Assembly: GCA_030825825.1 (NCBI GenBank)
Contig: JAPJPE010000002.1
Coordinates: 1 to 33,234 of the forward strand
DNA length: 33,234 nucleotides
Source of the DNA: Streptococcus sp.
GTDB lineage: Bacteria; Bacillota; Bacilli; Lactobacillales; Streptococcaceae
Direction of reading: 5' to 3'
The notes under the pieces were generated by a model, which was not told the DNA's origin, made no database searches, and saw only the letters and a program-made list of their open reading frames with translations. Each line of letters starts with the position of its first letter. Within the stretch, counting starts at the first letter, position 1. Position numbers and translations under genes: made by a program. This document shows positions 14,886-23,408 of the stretch, piece by piece.

Positions 14886-17800
14886 ATGAAAAAACGTATC
14901 ATACTCTATAAAAAAGGTTTTCGCTATGAGCTAGCGCTAGAAGAGGGAAAGACAGCCACCGTATCGAATCAAGAAACGGCTCAGTTGACCATTTCTTCGC
15001 AAGAAAATCCCCTTCATTTCCAATGGAGTCAAGGAGAAATCTTCTACCAGTATGGTGAAGACAAGGGTGTGCTTGAAAATAGCAAGATCCTTGGGGATGT
15101 AGTCTGCTACTTGGCGACAGGAGAAGTCCATACCTATGAACTGCTAGACAAGGAAGAAATCCTGGTAGCAGATGAAAAGGGTGCGGATGTGCGCTTGCAC
15201 TATCCAGTACGCTTTCTCCTTGTGAAAAAAGAGCAGACATGGACTTGCCAGCTCTTATCTGGAAAACTCTACCATAACCATAAACTCGTCAGTGAAGCGA
15301 CTTTTCCACTGGCCTTTGGGGATGAGCTGGCCATTGGAGATGTGACCTTTAAGCTCTATCCGGAAGAATTTGGCGTGGAAGGGGCTGTAGAAGTAAGTCC
15401 TTATTTAGTGCCGCGTTTGCATTCACGCTATGACTTTTACAAGGACTACCCAGAGTACCACCGGTCTCCGCGGATTATCTACCGGAGTTCGGAAGACAAG
15501 ATCTTGATCAATCCTCCGGGAGCGGAGCCTCAAAAGCCATCGGATGAACTCTTGAAGTTGATCATGCCCCCTCTCATCATGGTTGGGGTGACCCTCTTGA
15601 TCACCATTTTCCAACCGCGGGGGCTCTATATCATCGCGACGGTATCCATGTCTGTGGTTAGTGTCATCTTTTCGGTCCAAGGATTCTTCAAGAATCGTAA
15701 GAAATACAAAGAAGACAAGAAAGAGCGCGTGGAGCTCTACCATCTCTATCTCAAGGACAAGGCCAAGGACTTGGAACAGCTATCTCGTAAGCAGCGAGAA
15801 GGCATGTTTTACCATTTTCCAGCGATTGAAGACTTGACTAAGATGGTCAAACGCTATGACTCACGGATCTACGAAAAAACACCGCTTCATTTTGATTTTT
15901 TGGCCTATCGTTTGGGATTGGGCAAGGTTCCAACCAGCTATGAGCTCAAATATGGTCAGGAAGAGCGCAGTGGGAAGAAAGATGCCTTGGAAGAAGAAGG
16001 CTATGCCCTTTTCCAAGCTCACCAAAAGATCGACAATCTTCCGATTGTAGCTAGCCTTAATCGGGGACCTGTCGGGTACGTCGGCCCTCGTCCTATCGTG
16101 CTAGAGCAGTTGCAACTCCTGGTTTCCCAATTGGCTGTCTTTCACTCTTACCATGATCTGACCATTATTCCGATCATTCCAGAAGAGGAAAAAGAAAGCT
16201 GGGATTGGATGCGCTGGTTGCCTCATGCAACTCTGCAAGACATGAATGTCCGTAGCTTTGTCTACAATCAGCGGACACGCGATCAGGTCTTGAACAGTCT
16301 CAACCAAATCCTCAAGCTCCGCAAGGCGCAAAAAGAGGAAGAAAAAGCTAATGATACCAAGATCTTCCACCCTCACTATGTGGTCCTCATCACCGATGAA
16401 ACCTTGATTTTGGACCATGTCATCATGGAGTTCTTCCGTGAGGATCCGACAGAGCTCGGCTGCTCCATCATCTATGTGGCAGACGTGCTCTCATCTCTTT
16501 CTGAAAATATCCAAACCGTTATCTCTATCAAGGACCGCAACCAAGGGCAATTGCTCTTGCAAGAAGGGGTACTACGGGAGCTCGACTTCCAATTGGATCA
16601 CTTCCCTGAAGGTTATGACAAGGAAGCCATCTCGCGTGGCCTTGCGCCCCTCAAGCATATCCAACAGCTCAAGAGCTCGATTCCAGACTCGGTAACTTTC
16701 CTTGAAATGTACCAAGCGGAAACGTTCAATGACCTCAAGGTCTTGAGTCGTTGGGAGAGCCATGCTCCTTACCAAAGTTTGGCCGTGCCGATTGGTCTGC
16801 GTGGGAAGGACGATTTGGTCTACCTCAATCTCCATGAAAAAGCTCATGGACCCCACGGTTTGATCGCGGGGACAACCGGTTCTGGTAAGTCTGAAACCAT
16901 TCAGTCTTATATCCTGAGCCTTGCCGTCAACTTCCACCCCCACGATGTGGCTTTCCTCCTCATCGACTACAAGGGTGGGGGAATGGCCAACCTCTTCAAG
17001 GATCTGCCTCATTTGCTTGGGACCATCACCAACTTGGATGGTGCCCAGTCTATGCGGGCCCTAGCCTCTATCAATGCGGAGATCCATCGTCGGGAGCGGC
17101 TCTTTGGCCAATATGGGGTCAACCATATCAACCAATACCAAAAGAAATTTAAACTGGGTGAAGCGACCGAACCGCTTCCTCACCTCTTCTTGATCAGTGA
17201 TGAGTTTGCCGAACTCAAGGTCAACCAACCAGACTTCATCAAGGAATTGGTCTCTATCGCACGTGTCGGGCGTTCCCTCGGGGTGCACTTGATCCTTGCG
17301 ACGCAGAAACCTTCTGGGGTCGTGGATGACCAGATCTGGTCCAACTCTCGCTTCAAGCTAGCCCTCAAGGTAGCAGACCGTGGCGACTCCATGGAGATGC
17401 TGCGGACGGCAGATGCGGCTGAGATCACTCAGACCGGTCGTGCCTACCTCCAAGTCGGAAATAACGAAGTCTATGAACTCTTCCAAACCGCCTGGTCTGG
17501 AGCAGACTACCAGCCTGAAAAGGACCAACTAGGGATCGAAGACCATACCATCTACTTGATCAATGAACTGGGCCAATACGAAGTCCTCAACCAAGATCTC
17601 TCCGGTCTGGATATGGCAGAAGAAATTAAGGAAGTGCCAACAGAGCTAGATGTCATCGTGCAAGAAATCAACCACTTGCACCAACAAGAAGGCATCGCAG
17701 CTGTGGCCCAACCATGGTTGCCACCGCTCAAAGAGCGGATCACGCTGGATGAGTTGGACAAGGTCGTGCCGATCGAGGCTTGGCAAAAACGGACAGCTCC

Positions 17801-19307
17801 AAGCGTCCTGATCGGGGTAGCCGATATCCCGCAAGCGCAAAAGCAAGAAGCAGTCGCCATCGATCTGTCAAAAGATGGGAATATCCTCCTTTACGGAAGT
17901 CCAGGGACAGGAAAGACGACTTTCCTTCAGACAGTCGCAATGGATCTGGCCCGCAAGCAGAGTCCAGAAAATCTGACCATGTACCTGCTTGATTTCGGAA
18001 CCAATGGTCTAGCACCACTGACTCAACTGCCACATGTGGCCGATAGCTTGCTACTCGATCAGACAGAGAAAATCCAGAAATTCATCCGGATCATCAACCG
18101 CGAGTTGGACCGTCGCAAGAAACTCCTCTCTGAGCATGGGGTCGGCACCATCGCCCTCTACCGTGAAGTGACCGGGAAGCAAGAGCCAACCATGGTCATT
18201 TTGATGGATAGCTATGAGTCCATGAAGGACGAGCCTTATGAGACAGACCTCTTCAAACTCTTCATGCGGATCTCCCGTGAAGGTCTCAGCATCGGTGTGC
18301 ACTTGATCATCACAGCTAGCCGACAAAACAACCTACGGGCTCAGCTCTATTCCAACTTCAAGCACCAGCTGACCTTGCCACAAAATGATATCTCTGAAGT
18401 CCGCGGTATCGTGGGAGCAACCCCACTGGCAGCTACGATGGAAGACATCAAGGGACGAGCACTCATGAAGCGTGGCGAAGTTGATGTCGTCCAATTCGCC
18501 CTACCAGTCGCAGGGGACAATGATATCCAAATTATCAACAACCTTCGCGATCAAGTCCAAAGTCTCAAAGAGATGTGGACTGGCCAAACACCAGCAGGCA
18601 TCCCAATGGTGCCAGATGAGTTGACAGAAGCAGCCTTCTATGGACGTGAGGACGTGAAAGAGTCCATGGAAAATCTAGAATTTCCAATTGGACTTGACTT
18701 TGAAATGGTCAAAACTATCAAGATTCCATTTGATCGCTTGAAAAATCTGGTATTTATGGCGGACTCTCCAGAATCACTGGAAAATCAGCAAAAACATTTG
18801 TTAAATACAGCACTTCAATTTGGATCAAAATTACATATTATGCTGGTGGATCCATTAGAAGAATGTATTGCCTACAAGGATAGAGTTTCTACTTATATTA
18901 GTAGTAGCCAAGAAATCTCTGAAATTGCTAAACAATTAATATATGAGGTTGATCGTCGTCTTGAAAAAGATCTATATTCAGACTGGTTGATCATGATGCC
19001 AACTATTAAGGCAATTGTTGATCACGGACTCACAGAAAAAGATCTACGCTATCTATTTGATAATGGACCACGAGCTGGTATGCACTTTGTAATAGGAAGT
19101 GAATATGCCTATCTTGGAAATAACATCAATGAAGTACCGAAATATCTCAAAGGCAATGCTCAATGGTTTATGATCGGTATGAGATTGATGGATCAAATGT
19201 TCCTAGATAAGCCTTATAATAATCGAGAAGCACGTCTTGCTTCAGATGAAATTTACTTGCATGATCGCAAGCAAGCTATTAAACTTAAAATCACCAAGAA
19301 TGGATAG
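14886..19307 (+). CDS. essC: EssC, FtsK/SpoIIIE-type ATPase motor of type VII secretion
   Basis: A 1473-residue motor and specificity protein. Two N-terminal FHA-like domains (about 1-190) precede two membrane segments (about 225-267). The ATPase domains follow. D1 has Walker A GTTGSGKS (662-669) and Walker B LFLISDEF (767-774). D2 has Walker A GSPGTGKT (1004-1011) and Walker B Asp1108 (VILMDSYE). D3 (about 1270-1473) lacks a P-loop and is degenerate. From about codon 1255 onward the DNA turns strongly AT-rich: by hand count 32/60 G+C at 18001-18060 and 18361-18420, but 56/180 at 18781-18960. In S. aureus this C-terminal part varies between strains and matches the set of effectors encoded downstream; the same is expected here. 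Ribosome site AAGGAG. Confidence 0.96.
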   Translation: MKKRIILYKKGFRYELALEEGKTATVSNQETAQLTISSQENPLHFQWSQGEIFYQYGEDKGVLENSKILGDVVCYLATGEVHTYELLDKEEILVADEKGADVRLHYPVRFLLVKKEQTWTCQLLSGKLYHNHKLVSEATFPLAFGDELAIGDVTFKLYPEEFGVEGAVEVSPYLVPRLHSRYDFYKDYPEYHRSPRIIYRSSEDKILINPPGAEPQKPSDELLKLIMPPLIMVGVTLLITIFQPRGLYIIATVSMSVVSVIFSVQGFFKNRKKYKEDKKERVELYHLYLKDKAKDLEQLSRKQREGMFYHFPAIEDLTKMVKRYDSRIYEKTPLHFDFLAYRLGLGKVPTSYELKYGQEERSGKKDALEEEGYALFQAHQKIDNLPIVASLNRGPVGYVGPRPIVLEQLQLLVSQLAVFHSYHDLTIIPIIPEEEKESWDWMRWLPHATLQDMNVRSFVYNQRTRDQVLNSLNQILKLRKAQKEEEKANDTKIFHPHYVVLITDETLILDHVIMEFFREDPTELGCSIIYVADVLSSLSENIQTVISIKDRNQGQLLLQEGVLRELDFQLDHFPEGYDKEAISRGLAPLKHIQQLKSSIPDSVTFLEMYQAETFNDLKVLSRWESHAPYQSLAVPIGLRGKDDLVYLNLHEKAHGPHGLIAGTTGSGKSETIQSYILSLAVNFHPHDVAFLLIDYKGGGMANLFKDLPHLLGTITNLDGAQSMRALASINAEIHRRERLFGQYGVNHINQYQKKFKLGEATEPLPHLFLISDEFAELKVNQPDFIKELVSIARVGRSLGVHLILATQKPSGVVDDQIWSNSRFKLALKVADRGDSMEMLRTADAAEITQTGRAYLQVGNNEVYELFQTAWSGADYQPEKDQLGIEDHTIYLINELGQYEVLNQDLSGLDMAEEIKEVPTELDVIVQEINHLHQQEGIAAVAQPWLPPLKERITLDELDKVVPIEAWQKRTAPSVLIGVADIPQAQKQEAVAIDLSKDGNILLYGSPGTGKTTFLQTVAMDLARKQSPENLTMYLLDFGTNGLAPLTQLPHVADSLLLDQTEKIQKFIRIINRELDRRKKLLSEHGVGTIALYREVTGKQEPTMVILMDSYESMKDEPYETDLFKLFMRISREGLSIGVHLIITASRQNNLRAQLYSNFKHQLTLPQNDISEVRGIVGATPLAATMEDIKGRALMKRGEVDVVQFALPVAGDNDIQIINNLRDQVQSLKEMWTGQTPAGIPMVPDELTEAAFYGREDVKESMENLEFPIGLDFEMVKTIKIPFDRLKNLVFMADSPESLENQQKHLLNTALQFGSKLHIMLVDPLEECIAYKDRVSTYISSSQEISEIAKQLIYEVDRRLEKDLYSDWLIMMPTIKAIVDHGLTEKDLRYLFDNGPRAGMHFVIGSEYAYLGNNINEVPKYLKGNAQWFMIGMRLMDQMFLDKPYNNREARLASDEIYLHDRKQAIKLKITKNG

Positions 19308-19319
19308 GGAGGTAACTAT

Positions 19320-19673
19320 ATGACACCAATACAGAGTAGAGAAGAAGTCGCAAGTTCTATCGCTTCAGGAATAGCGAGTGCGGCAGGAAGTATAACAGCA
19401 CCTGGCCCAGTCACACTAGATGGATCGAGTGAGTATCCAGGAAATAGTACAGCTGCAGAAAAAATTCCAGAGGAAGCCAACTATGCAGCCTCAATTAGTG
19501 GTGTGCTAAATGATTTTGTAGAATTGATCCATGGGGTTGCGGCAGAATTTGTAGCCATGGATAGTAATATCGCGTCCAACATCGATGCCAATACATCTAA
19601 TTTACCAGAAACCAGTGCAGCTCCTGGTGAGAGCGGAGAGTTTGTACCAAATTCGGGATACTTTGCAGAATAA
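19320..19673 (+). CDS. Lap1-like (DUF3130/TIGR04197) LXG-targeting protein
   Basis: A 117-residue small helical protein of the type placed directly before LXG toxins. The N-terminus is Ser/Ala/Ile-rich, the middle has a Pro/Gly/Ser loop, and the second helix holds F77-V-A-M-D81, matching the F-x-x-x-D export motif reported for Lap1 proteins and resembling the Y-x-x-x-D/E signal of actinobacterial substrates. In S. intermedius, Lap1 and Lap2 bind the LXG domain and are needed for toxin export. The gene has a near-perfect ribosome site (AGGGAGGT), lies 12 nt after essC, and its stop overlaps the next ATG by one base (TAATG). The family call is from memory of TIGR04197/DUF3130. Confidence 0.8.
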   Translation: MTPIQSREEVASSIASGIASAAGSITAPGPVTLDGSSEYPGNSTAAEKIPEEANYAASISGVLNDFVELIHGVAAEFVAMDSNIASNIDANTSNLPETSAAPGESGEFVPNSGYFAE

Positions 19674-20029
19674 TGAAACCAATCACCTTAGAAGAGATCG
19701 ATAAAAAGAAGAAAAACATTACCCAATCGCTCGATCAGCTGAACTTAGAAAAAAGGAAAGTGGAGAGAGCAGAAAAGGAAATGTTTGAACTACATCGACA
19801 AAGCTTAAAACCTCTTCGTCAGATCTTAACGCTGCCCATATCTTCCAAAGACTATCAAGTCTACGAAAATCTAATCGTGAGTGTAGAAGGCATCGGAGCT
19901 ATGGTTGAAGAATGGTCTGAAGGACGAAGAGCGGATATTAAGAAGCGAGAAAATCAGCTGGATGAGCAATTAAATGAACTCTACCACGCTAGAAAGAAAC
20001 TATTAATAGAACAGGAGTCGAAAAAGTAA
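19673..20029 (+). CDS. Lap2-like (DUF3958/DUF5082-type) LXG partner
   Basis: A 118-residue, highly charged, probably all-helical protein with two coiled-coil stretches (about 7-45 and 85-115) rich in Lys, Glu, Leu and Gln. A less charged hinge (LTLPISSKDYQVYENL) separates them. No Cys, no signal peptide, no W-x-G. Its position between a Lap1-like gene and an LXG gene, with 1-nt overlap upstream and 1-nt gap downstream, is that of Lap2 proteins, which together with Lap1 form a pre-secretion complex with the N-terminal LXG domain. The exact Pfam family is uncertain. Confidence 0.65.
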   Translation: MKPITLEEIDKKKKNITQSLDQLNLEKRKVERAEKEMFELHRQSLKPLRQILTLPISSKDYQVYENLIVSVEGIGAMVEEWSEGRRADIKKRENQLDEQLNELYHARKKLLIEQESKK

Positions 20030-20030
20030 T

Positions 20031-21488
20031 ATGGTCAAAATGGTATTAGGATCATCGGATGCACAAGGACAGACCATGTCTTCCGTTGGAAAAGCTAGGG
20101 TAACTGCCTATAATTCAGCGGTTAAAGCCCTCTCTAACTTCAATGGAGCGGGTGACTTGCAAGGGAGTGCCTATGATTCAGGGAAAAAATATGGAGTGAG
20201 TGTGATTACGCCACTGATTAAAGGGGCAATCATGTATTCTGAGTACCTCAGTGAAGCCGTACCCAAACTCCCCTCAAAATATCGGTCAGAAGTTGGGGGA
20301 GAAGATCTGGATTCAGCCGTACTTGAAAGTGAAATCCAAAGCCTTGAAAGTAGTATTAGTAGTCTCAGAGGTACTTTTCGTGCTATGGAAAGTAGTGATC
20401 ATGCGGATAAGAGTCTCCTGCAAAATATATCTTCTCGCATGGATAGTTTAACATCTCAAAAAAATGAGAAGATGGAAAAACTTCGCAAGTTGAATCTATT
20501 TGCAGGGAGTTCCAATGAAGTATTCTCAGGAGAAGGTGCTAAGAGCATGGACACTGTGGTGAAAAACTTGGCTTCCGGATTGAATATGATACAGGGAGAT
20601 TTTGCGAGCTTCGGTGGGACATTCCCCAAACATTCTGGAAAAACGTTAAACTGGGCTAAGAGTATCGAAGGCGAATGGGATAAGAAAGCCAAGATTGATG
20701 AAGATTATCAGAAGGTTCTTGAAAAGGCAAATAAAGGTAAGGAACTATCTGATGATGATGTGAAGAAGATCAATGCATACAAGAGTCGATATTCTAATAG
20801 AGAATTACCGGAAAATATTCAACAGAAATTAAATGCATATAATGACAAAAAGAAACAAGAAATTAAGAGAAATAAGAAAATTGAAGAGACTGCAAAAAAT
20901 GCACCTCGTGATGTTTCTACAGCAGTAGCAATAGAAAAAATAAGTAGTGATACCGAAGATAAGATTATTAATGCTGGTGCTAAAAAAGCTGCCCAGAAAA
21001 GTGCTGAAATATATGCGAATAGATATAACATTACCATGAGTAATGGAAAAAATATGGGAAGAACACCAGGGGCTACTAAAGCTGCCATGGAAGCAACGGA
21101 AAATTCTATTGAAGGAACAAGTCGAGCTATAGGAAAAAGTGTTAGTACAGGACTTGGTCTAGTAGCAGGCGTTGGTATTGATATGCTTTTTGGAGATTCA
21201 GCTGATGAGGCTTGGGGAAAAGAAATTACCAATACTGCAGCGACTGCGGGGACTCTTGCTTTAATTGAAGGAGGAAGTGCTGCATTGGCCACTGCAGGTA
21301 TAATATCTAATCCAATTGGTTTAGGATTTGGTGCAACAGTTGCTATTGGGATTGGTATATCATATGCAAATGAATGGGCTAGAGAAGCTTTTCCAGAGGT
21401 GAAAAAATTTGAGGATAATGTCGGCAAAGCTGTTGTTTCTGGCTGGAATAATGTTGTGAACGGGGTTAAAGGTTTATTTTCATGGTAG
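20031..21488 (+). CDS. LXG-domain type VII effector, probable membrane-acting toxin
   Basis: A 485-residue polymorphic toxin. The N-terminal helical LXG domain (about 1-215) contains the name-giving L43-Q-G45 followed by the family pattern 'S-A-Y-D-S-G-K-x-Y', and it mediates export with the Lap partners. A Lys/Glu-rich linker (about 220-300) follows. The C-terminal part (about 340-485) has no Cys and none of the conserved His/Asp/Glu clusters of nucleases or NADases. It is Gly/Ala/Ile-rich and hydrophobic, with segments near 370-385 (a GLVAG GxxxG step) and 405-442, and ends in an amphipathic tail finishing GLFSW. This resembles glycine-zipper/pore-forming LXG toxins such as TelE, and membrane-depolarising TspA. 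That function is inference. The next gene overlaps by 7 nt. Confidence 0.85.
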   Translation: MVKMVLGSSDAQGQTMSSVGKARVTAYNSAVKALSNFNGAGDLQGSAYDSGKKYGVSVITPLIKGAIMYSEYLSEAVPKLPSKYRSEVGGEDLDSAVLESEIQSLESSISSLRGTFRAMESSDHADKSLLQNISSRMDSLTSQKNEKMEKLRKLNLFAGSSNEVFSGEGAKSMDTVVKNLASGLNMIQGDFASFGGTFPKHSGKTLNWAKSIEGEWDKKAKIDEDYQKVLEKANKGKELSDDDVKKINAYKSRYSNRELPENIQQKLNAYNDKKKQEIKRNKKIEETAKNAPRDVSTAVAIEKISSDTEDKIINAGAKKAAQKSAEIYANRYNITMSNGKNMGRTPGATKAAMEATENSIEGTSRAIGKSVSTGLGLVAGVGIDMLFGDSADEAWGKEITNTAATAGTLALIEGGSAALATAGIISNPIGLGFGATVAIGIGISYANEWAREAFPEVKKFEDNVGKAVVSGWNNVVNGVKGLFSW

Positions 21489-21988
21489 ATAAAAAAAATA
21501 TTAAGGGACGTGTTTTTAATATAACTTTAAATGATAAGACTATCCAAAAAGGTTGGTACCTTATTGTGACAGATACGGGTCAGGAATATCTTGTACAAAG
21601 AAATTGTAGTTTATCAATTAAGAGGTCTTTTAACATTTATCAAACGAAATATCAATTTATCAGACATACTATGGAACCAAGACAAAACAGAGTTAAGAAT
21701 TATTCTACTATTGGAATTGTTGTTCTCTTATCTGCAGTTACTCGTATGATTATTCCGATTGAGTTTTGGTTTGGACCTACAAATACAGGAATGAATTTAT
21801 ATCAAGGCAGTCTAAATTTATTGATTCTTATTTTAACAGTGTTCATTTCATTTTTATACGTATTTGTATATAGAAAATTGAAATTAAAATTTTACCTAGA
21901 AAAAAGAAAATCATTTCTTAAGCGCATTGGAAGAGTTAGAGCGCTGACACCATTAAAAACGACAAAAGAAGGGAATAGTTTTTGGTAA
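21482..21988 (+). CDS. Two-pass membrane protein, candidate immunity protein
   Basis: A 168-residue protein, not recognised as a named family. A soluble N-terminal part (about 1-70) includes a beta-like 'G-W-Y-L-I-V-T-D-T-G-Q-E-Y-L-V' run, loosely reminiscent of the start of DUF443 immunity proteins. Two membrane segments follow (about 74-97 and 112-131), with a strongly basic C-terminal tail. Its ATG lies inside the last codons of the LXG gene (7-nt overlap), so both are translated together. That is typical of toxin-immunity pairs. A membrane location matches a membrane-targeted toxin. Very AT-rich. It might instead assist toxin folding or export. Confidence 0.6.
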   Translation: MVDKKNIKGRVFNITLNDKTIQKGWYLIVTDTGQEYLVQRNCSLSIKRSFNIYQTKYQFIRHTMEPRQNRVKNYSTIGIVVLLSAVTRMIIPIEFWFGPTNTGMNLYQGSLNLLILILTVFISFLYVFVYRKLKLKFYLEKRKSFLKRIGRVRALTPLKTTKEGNSFW

Positions 21989-22197
21989 TGTTGAAACAAT
22001 TTTTTATAAAAAGTGTAGCCTATGTTTTTTTATTTCTTATTTTTGTCTTACCAATATTTTTATTTGCCTATTTTGTTCAGTTTAGACTATTTTTAATGTT
22101 ACCTATAGCACTTTATATTTTTCTATTTTATAATGGAATTGTTATTGATGAACATGATCAGGTTGTAGAAGTAGAGATTGAGGAGAGTAATAGTTAG
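21988..22197 (+). CDS. Small two-pass membrane protein, second immunity candidate
   Basis: A 69-residue protein consisting almost entirely of two membrane helices (about 8-30 and 32-50, Phe/Leu/Ile-rich) and an acidic tail (DEHDQVVEVEIEESNS). ATG 21988 overlaps the preceding stop by one base (TAATG); the upstream in-frame TTG at 21982 lacks support. No family recognised. It is coupled to the LXG and the two-pass gene, so it likely belongs to the same toxin-protection unit, either as a partner of the previous protein or as an independent immunity factor. Confidence 0.55.
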   Translation: MLKQFFIKSVAYVFLFLIFVLPIFLFAYFVQFRLFLMLPIALYIFLFYNGIVIDEHDQVVEVEIEESNS

Positions 22198-22236
22198 ATT
22201 TGTATAATTTTTTTCAATATATAAAGGAGAGAATTG

Positions 22237-22572
22237 ATGAAAAAAAATAAATTATTGACGTTAGGGAGTGTGGTATATCTAGAAGGTGGAACAATACCTG
22301 TAATGATAGTACTTCGACATCCAATTTTCAATATTAAAGAGAAAATGTGTTACTTTGATTATGCAGCGGTTAACCAGCTTACTGGACTTGAGCCAGATAA
22401 AATAACGTACTTTAACCATGAGGATATAAGTGAGGTAGTCTTTGAAGGATATGTTAGTGAAAATGAGAAACGAATCCAAAAGGGATTAGCAGAATGGATT
22501 AAAGAACATCCGGAAATTCCCAAAGGAGACGTTGATCAAATTAATTTAGTTTTATATGATGATCAGTCGTAA
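22237..22572 (+). CDS. DUF4176 protein of the type VII locus
   Basis: A 111-residue cytosolic protein. The pattern 'L-T-L-G-S-V-V-Y-L-E-G-G-T', then 'Y-F-D-Y-A-A-V', 'F-N-H-E-D-I-S-E-V-V-F-E-G-Y' and a helical C-terminus is that of DUF4176, a family often found beside LXG effectors and type VII genes in Firmicutes. Its role is unknown. ATG 22237 has a strong AAAGGAG site; the upstream TTG (22234) is not needed. The 39-nt gap from the previous gene holds a TATAAT (22203-22208) without a -35. It closes the effector module. No strong terminator directly follows. Confidence 0.8.
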   Translation: MKKNKLLTLGSVVYLEGGTIPVMIVLRHPIFNIKEKMCYFDYAAVNQLTGLEPDKITYFNHEDISEVVFEGYVSENEKRIQKGLAEWIKEHPEIPKGDVDQINLVLYDDQS

Positions 22573-22663
22573 CTAATATTGCTGGTTTGATTTATCTAAA
22601 AATTTCTCAGCGCTTGAGAGTTTGCATATTCCTCTAAGGAAATTTACTAAGAAGTTTTTATTT

Positions 22664-22690
22664 GGCTCTTTGTCAACTGTAGTGGGTTGA
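22664..22690 (+). mobile_element. Scar of an insertion sequence end (ISL3-family-like)
   Basis: The segment GGCTCTTTGTCAACTGTAGT and the following GGGTTGA match, from memory, the terminal inverted repeat found at ends of ISL3-family elements in streptococci. No transposase or second end is visible between 22573 and 22850. The rest of this 278-nt gap holds a TCTCA/TGAGA hairpin near 22608-22622 and no gene. Confidence 0.45.
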
Positions 22691-22707
22691 TAAAAAGTTA
22701 CAACCTG

Positions 22708-22735
22708 GAGAGGACCAAATTGGTTCTCTCTTTTT
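22708..22735 (+). terminator. Terminator at the right end of the type VII locus
   Basis: Stem GAGAGGACCAA (22708-22718) / TTGGTTCTCTC (one G-U) with a minimal loop, followed by TTTTT (22731-22735). It is adjacent to the insertion-sequence scar and may have arrived with it. Confidence 0.7.
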
Positions 22736-22768
22736 CATTCCCTCATCTCTCTCCACTTAGTAACGAAC

Positions 22769-22797
22769 TTGCTCTTCAAACTAAATTTCGGTATGAT
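22769..22797 (+). promoter_or_regulatory. Promoter of the second lipoprotein gene
   Basis: TTGCTC (22769-22774), 17-bp spacer, TATGAT (22792-22797), about 50 nt before the ATG. Confidence 0.5.
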
Positions 22798-22850
22798 AGT
22801 AAAAACTGTTTTTTACATCCAACTCAATCATAAAAGAAGGAAAATGATCC

Positions 22851-23405
22851 ATGAAAAAGATGATGGTATTGCTGGCGAGTGTGCTTGTATTAACAGCCTG
22901 CGCTCAGCCGAAAAAAGAGGCGAAAGAGGTAACTACAAACAAAACGGAGCAAACTACAAAGGCTTCCTCGTCTGCTAAAGAGGAACAGGCCTTAAAATTT
23001 GTAGTAGCGCCTCAGTATGAAGGAAAAACATCTGATTTGATCGAACTGGGTAAGAGGTTAGTAAAAGAGCATCCAGAGGCAGGTAAGCAAGGTGAGATCA
23101 CTGTGTATTATACAGGGAACACCTATACTTTGAACCAACAAGAATATGTTGTATTTATGTTGGTCAACAAAACGACAACGAATATTGATCGTGATGCGAC
23201 CTTTCAAATTAGCTGGAGTTATGATGGCCACTCGATTTATCAAGATCAAGTGGTCCAGTATAGTCTATCGAACAACCCTAAGTTACCAACCCAATCAGCG
23301 ACTCTCTTGTTGCTTCCTTTGACAAGTGAACAAAGCTCGATCGTAGAGAAGATATCAGATGAAACGAAGATGAGTCTGAGTATCACAGATATCATGATGA
23401 AGTAG
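22851..23405 (+). CDS. Lipoprotein of unknown function
   Basis: A 184-residue surface lipoprotein. The signal peptide MKKMMVLLASVLVLTAC contains lipobox LTAC with Cys17. A Lys/Thr/Ser-rich linker (about 18-48) follows. The remainder looks like a single beta-rich domain ('E-I-T-V-Y-Y-T-G-N-T-Y', 'Y-V-V-F-M-L-V-N-K-T', 'F-Q-I-S-W-S-Y-D-G'), reminiscent of the immunoglobulin-like domains of several streptococcal lipoproteins, but I cannot name the family. Ribosome site AGAAGGAAAA. The degenerate DUF3592-like gene begins 4 nt after its stop, so the two were probably an operon. No direct link to type VII secretion is evident apart from location. Confidence 0.75.
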   Translation: MKKMMVLLASVLVLTACAQPKKEAKEVTTNKTEQTTKASSSAKEEQALKFVVAPQYEGKTSDLIELGKRLVKEHPEAGKQGEITVYYTGNTYTLNQQEYVVFMLVNKTTTNIDRDATFQISWSYDGHSIYQDQVVQYSLSNNPKLPTQSATLLLLPLTSEQSSIVEKISDETKMSLSITDIMMK

Positions 23406-23408
23406 GTG

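Noticed and set aside
20819..21427. 202-residue minus-strand hydrophobic open frame opposite the LXG gene
   Set aside because: It mirrors the Gly/Ala/Ile-rich coding end of the toxin; no ribosome site and no promoter; shadow frame.
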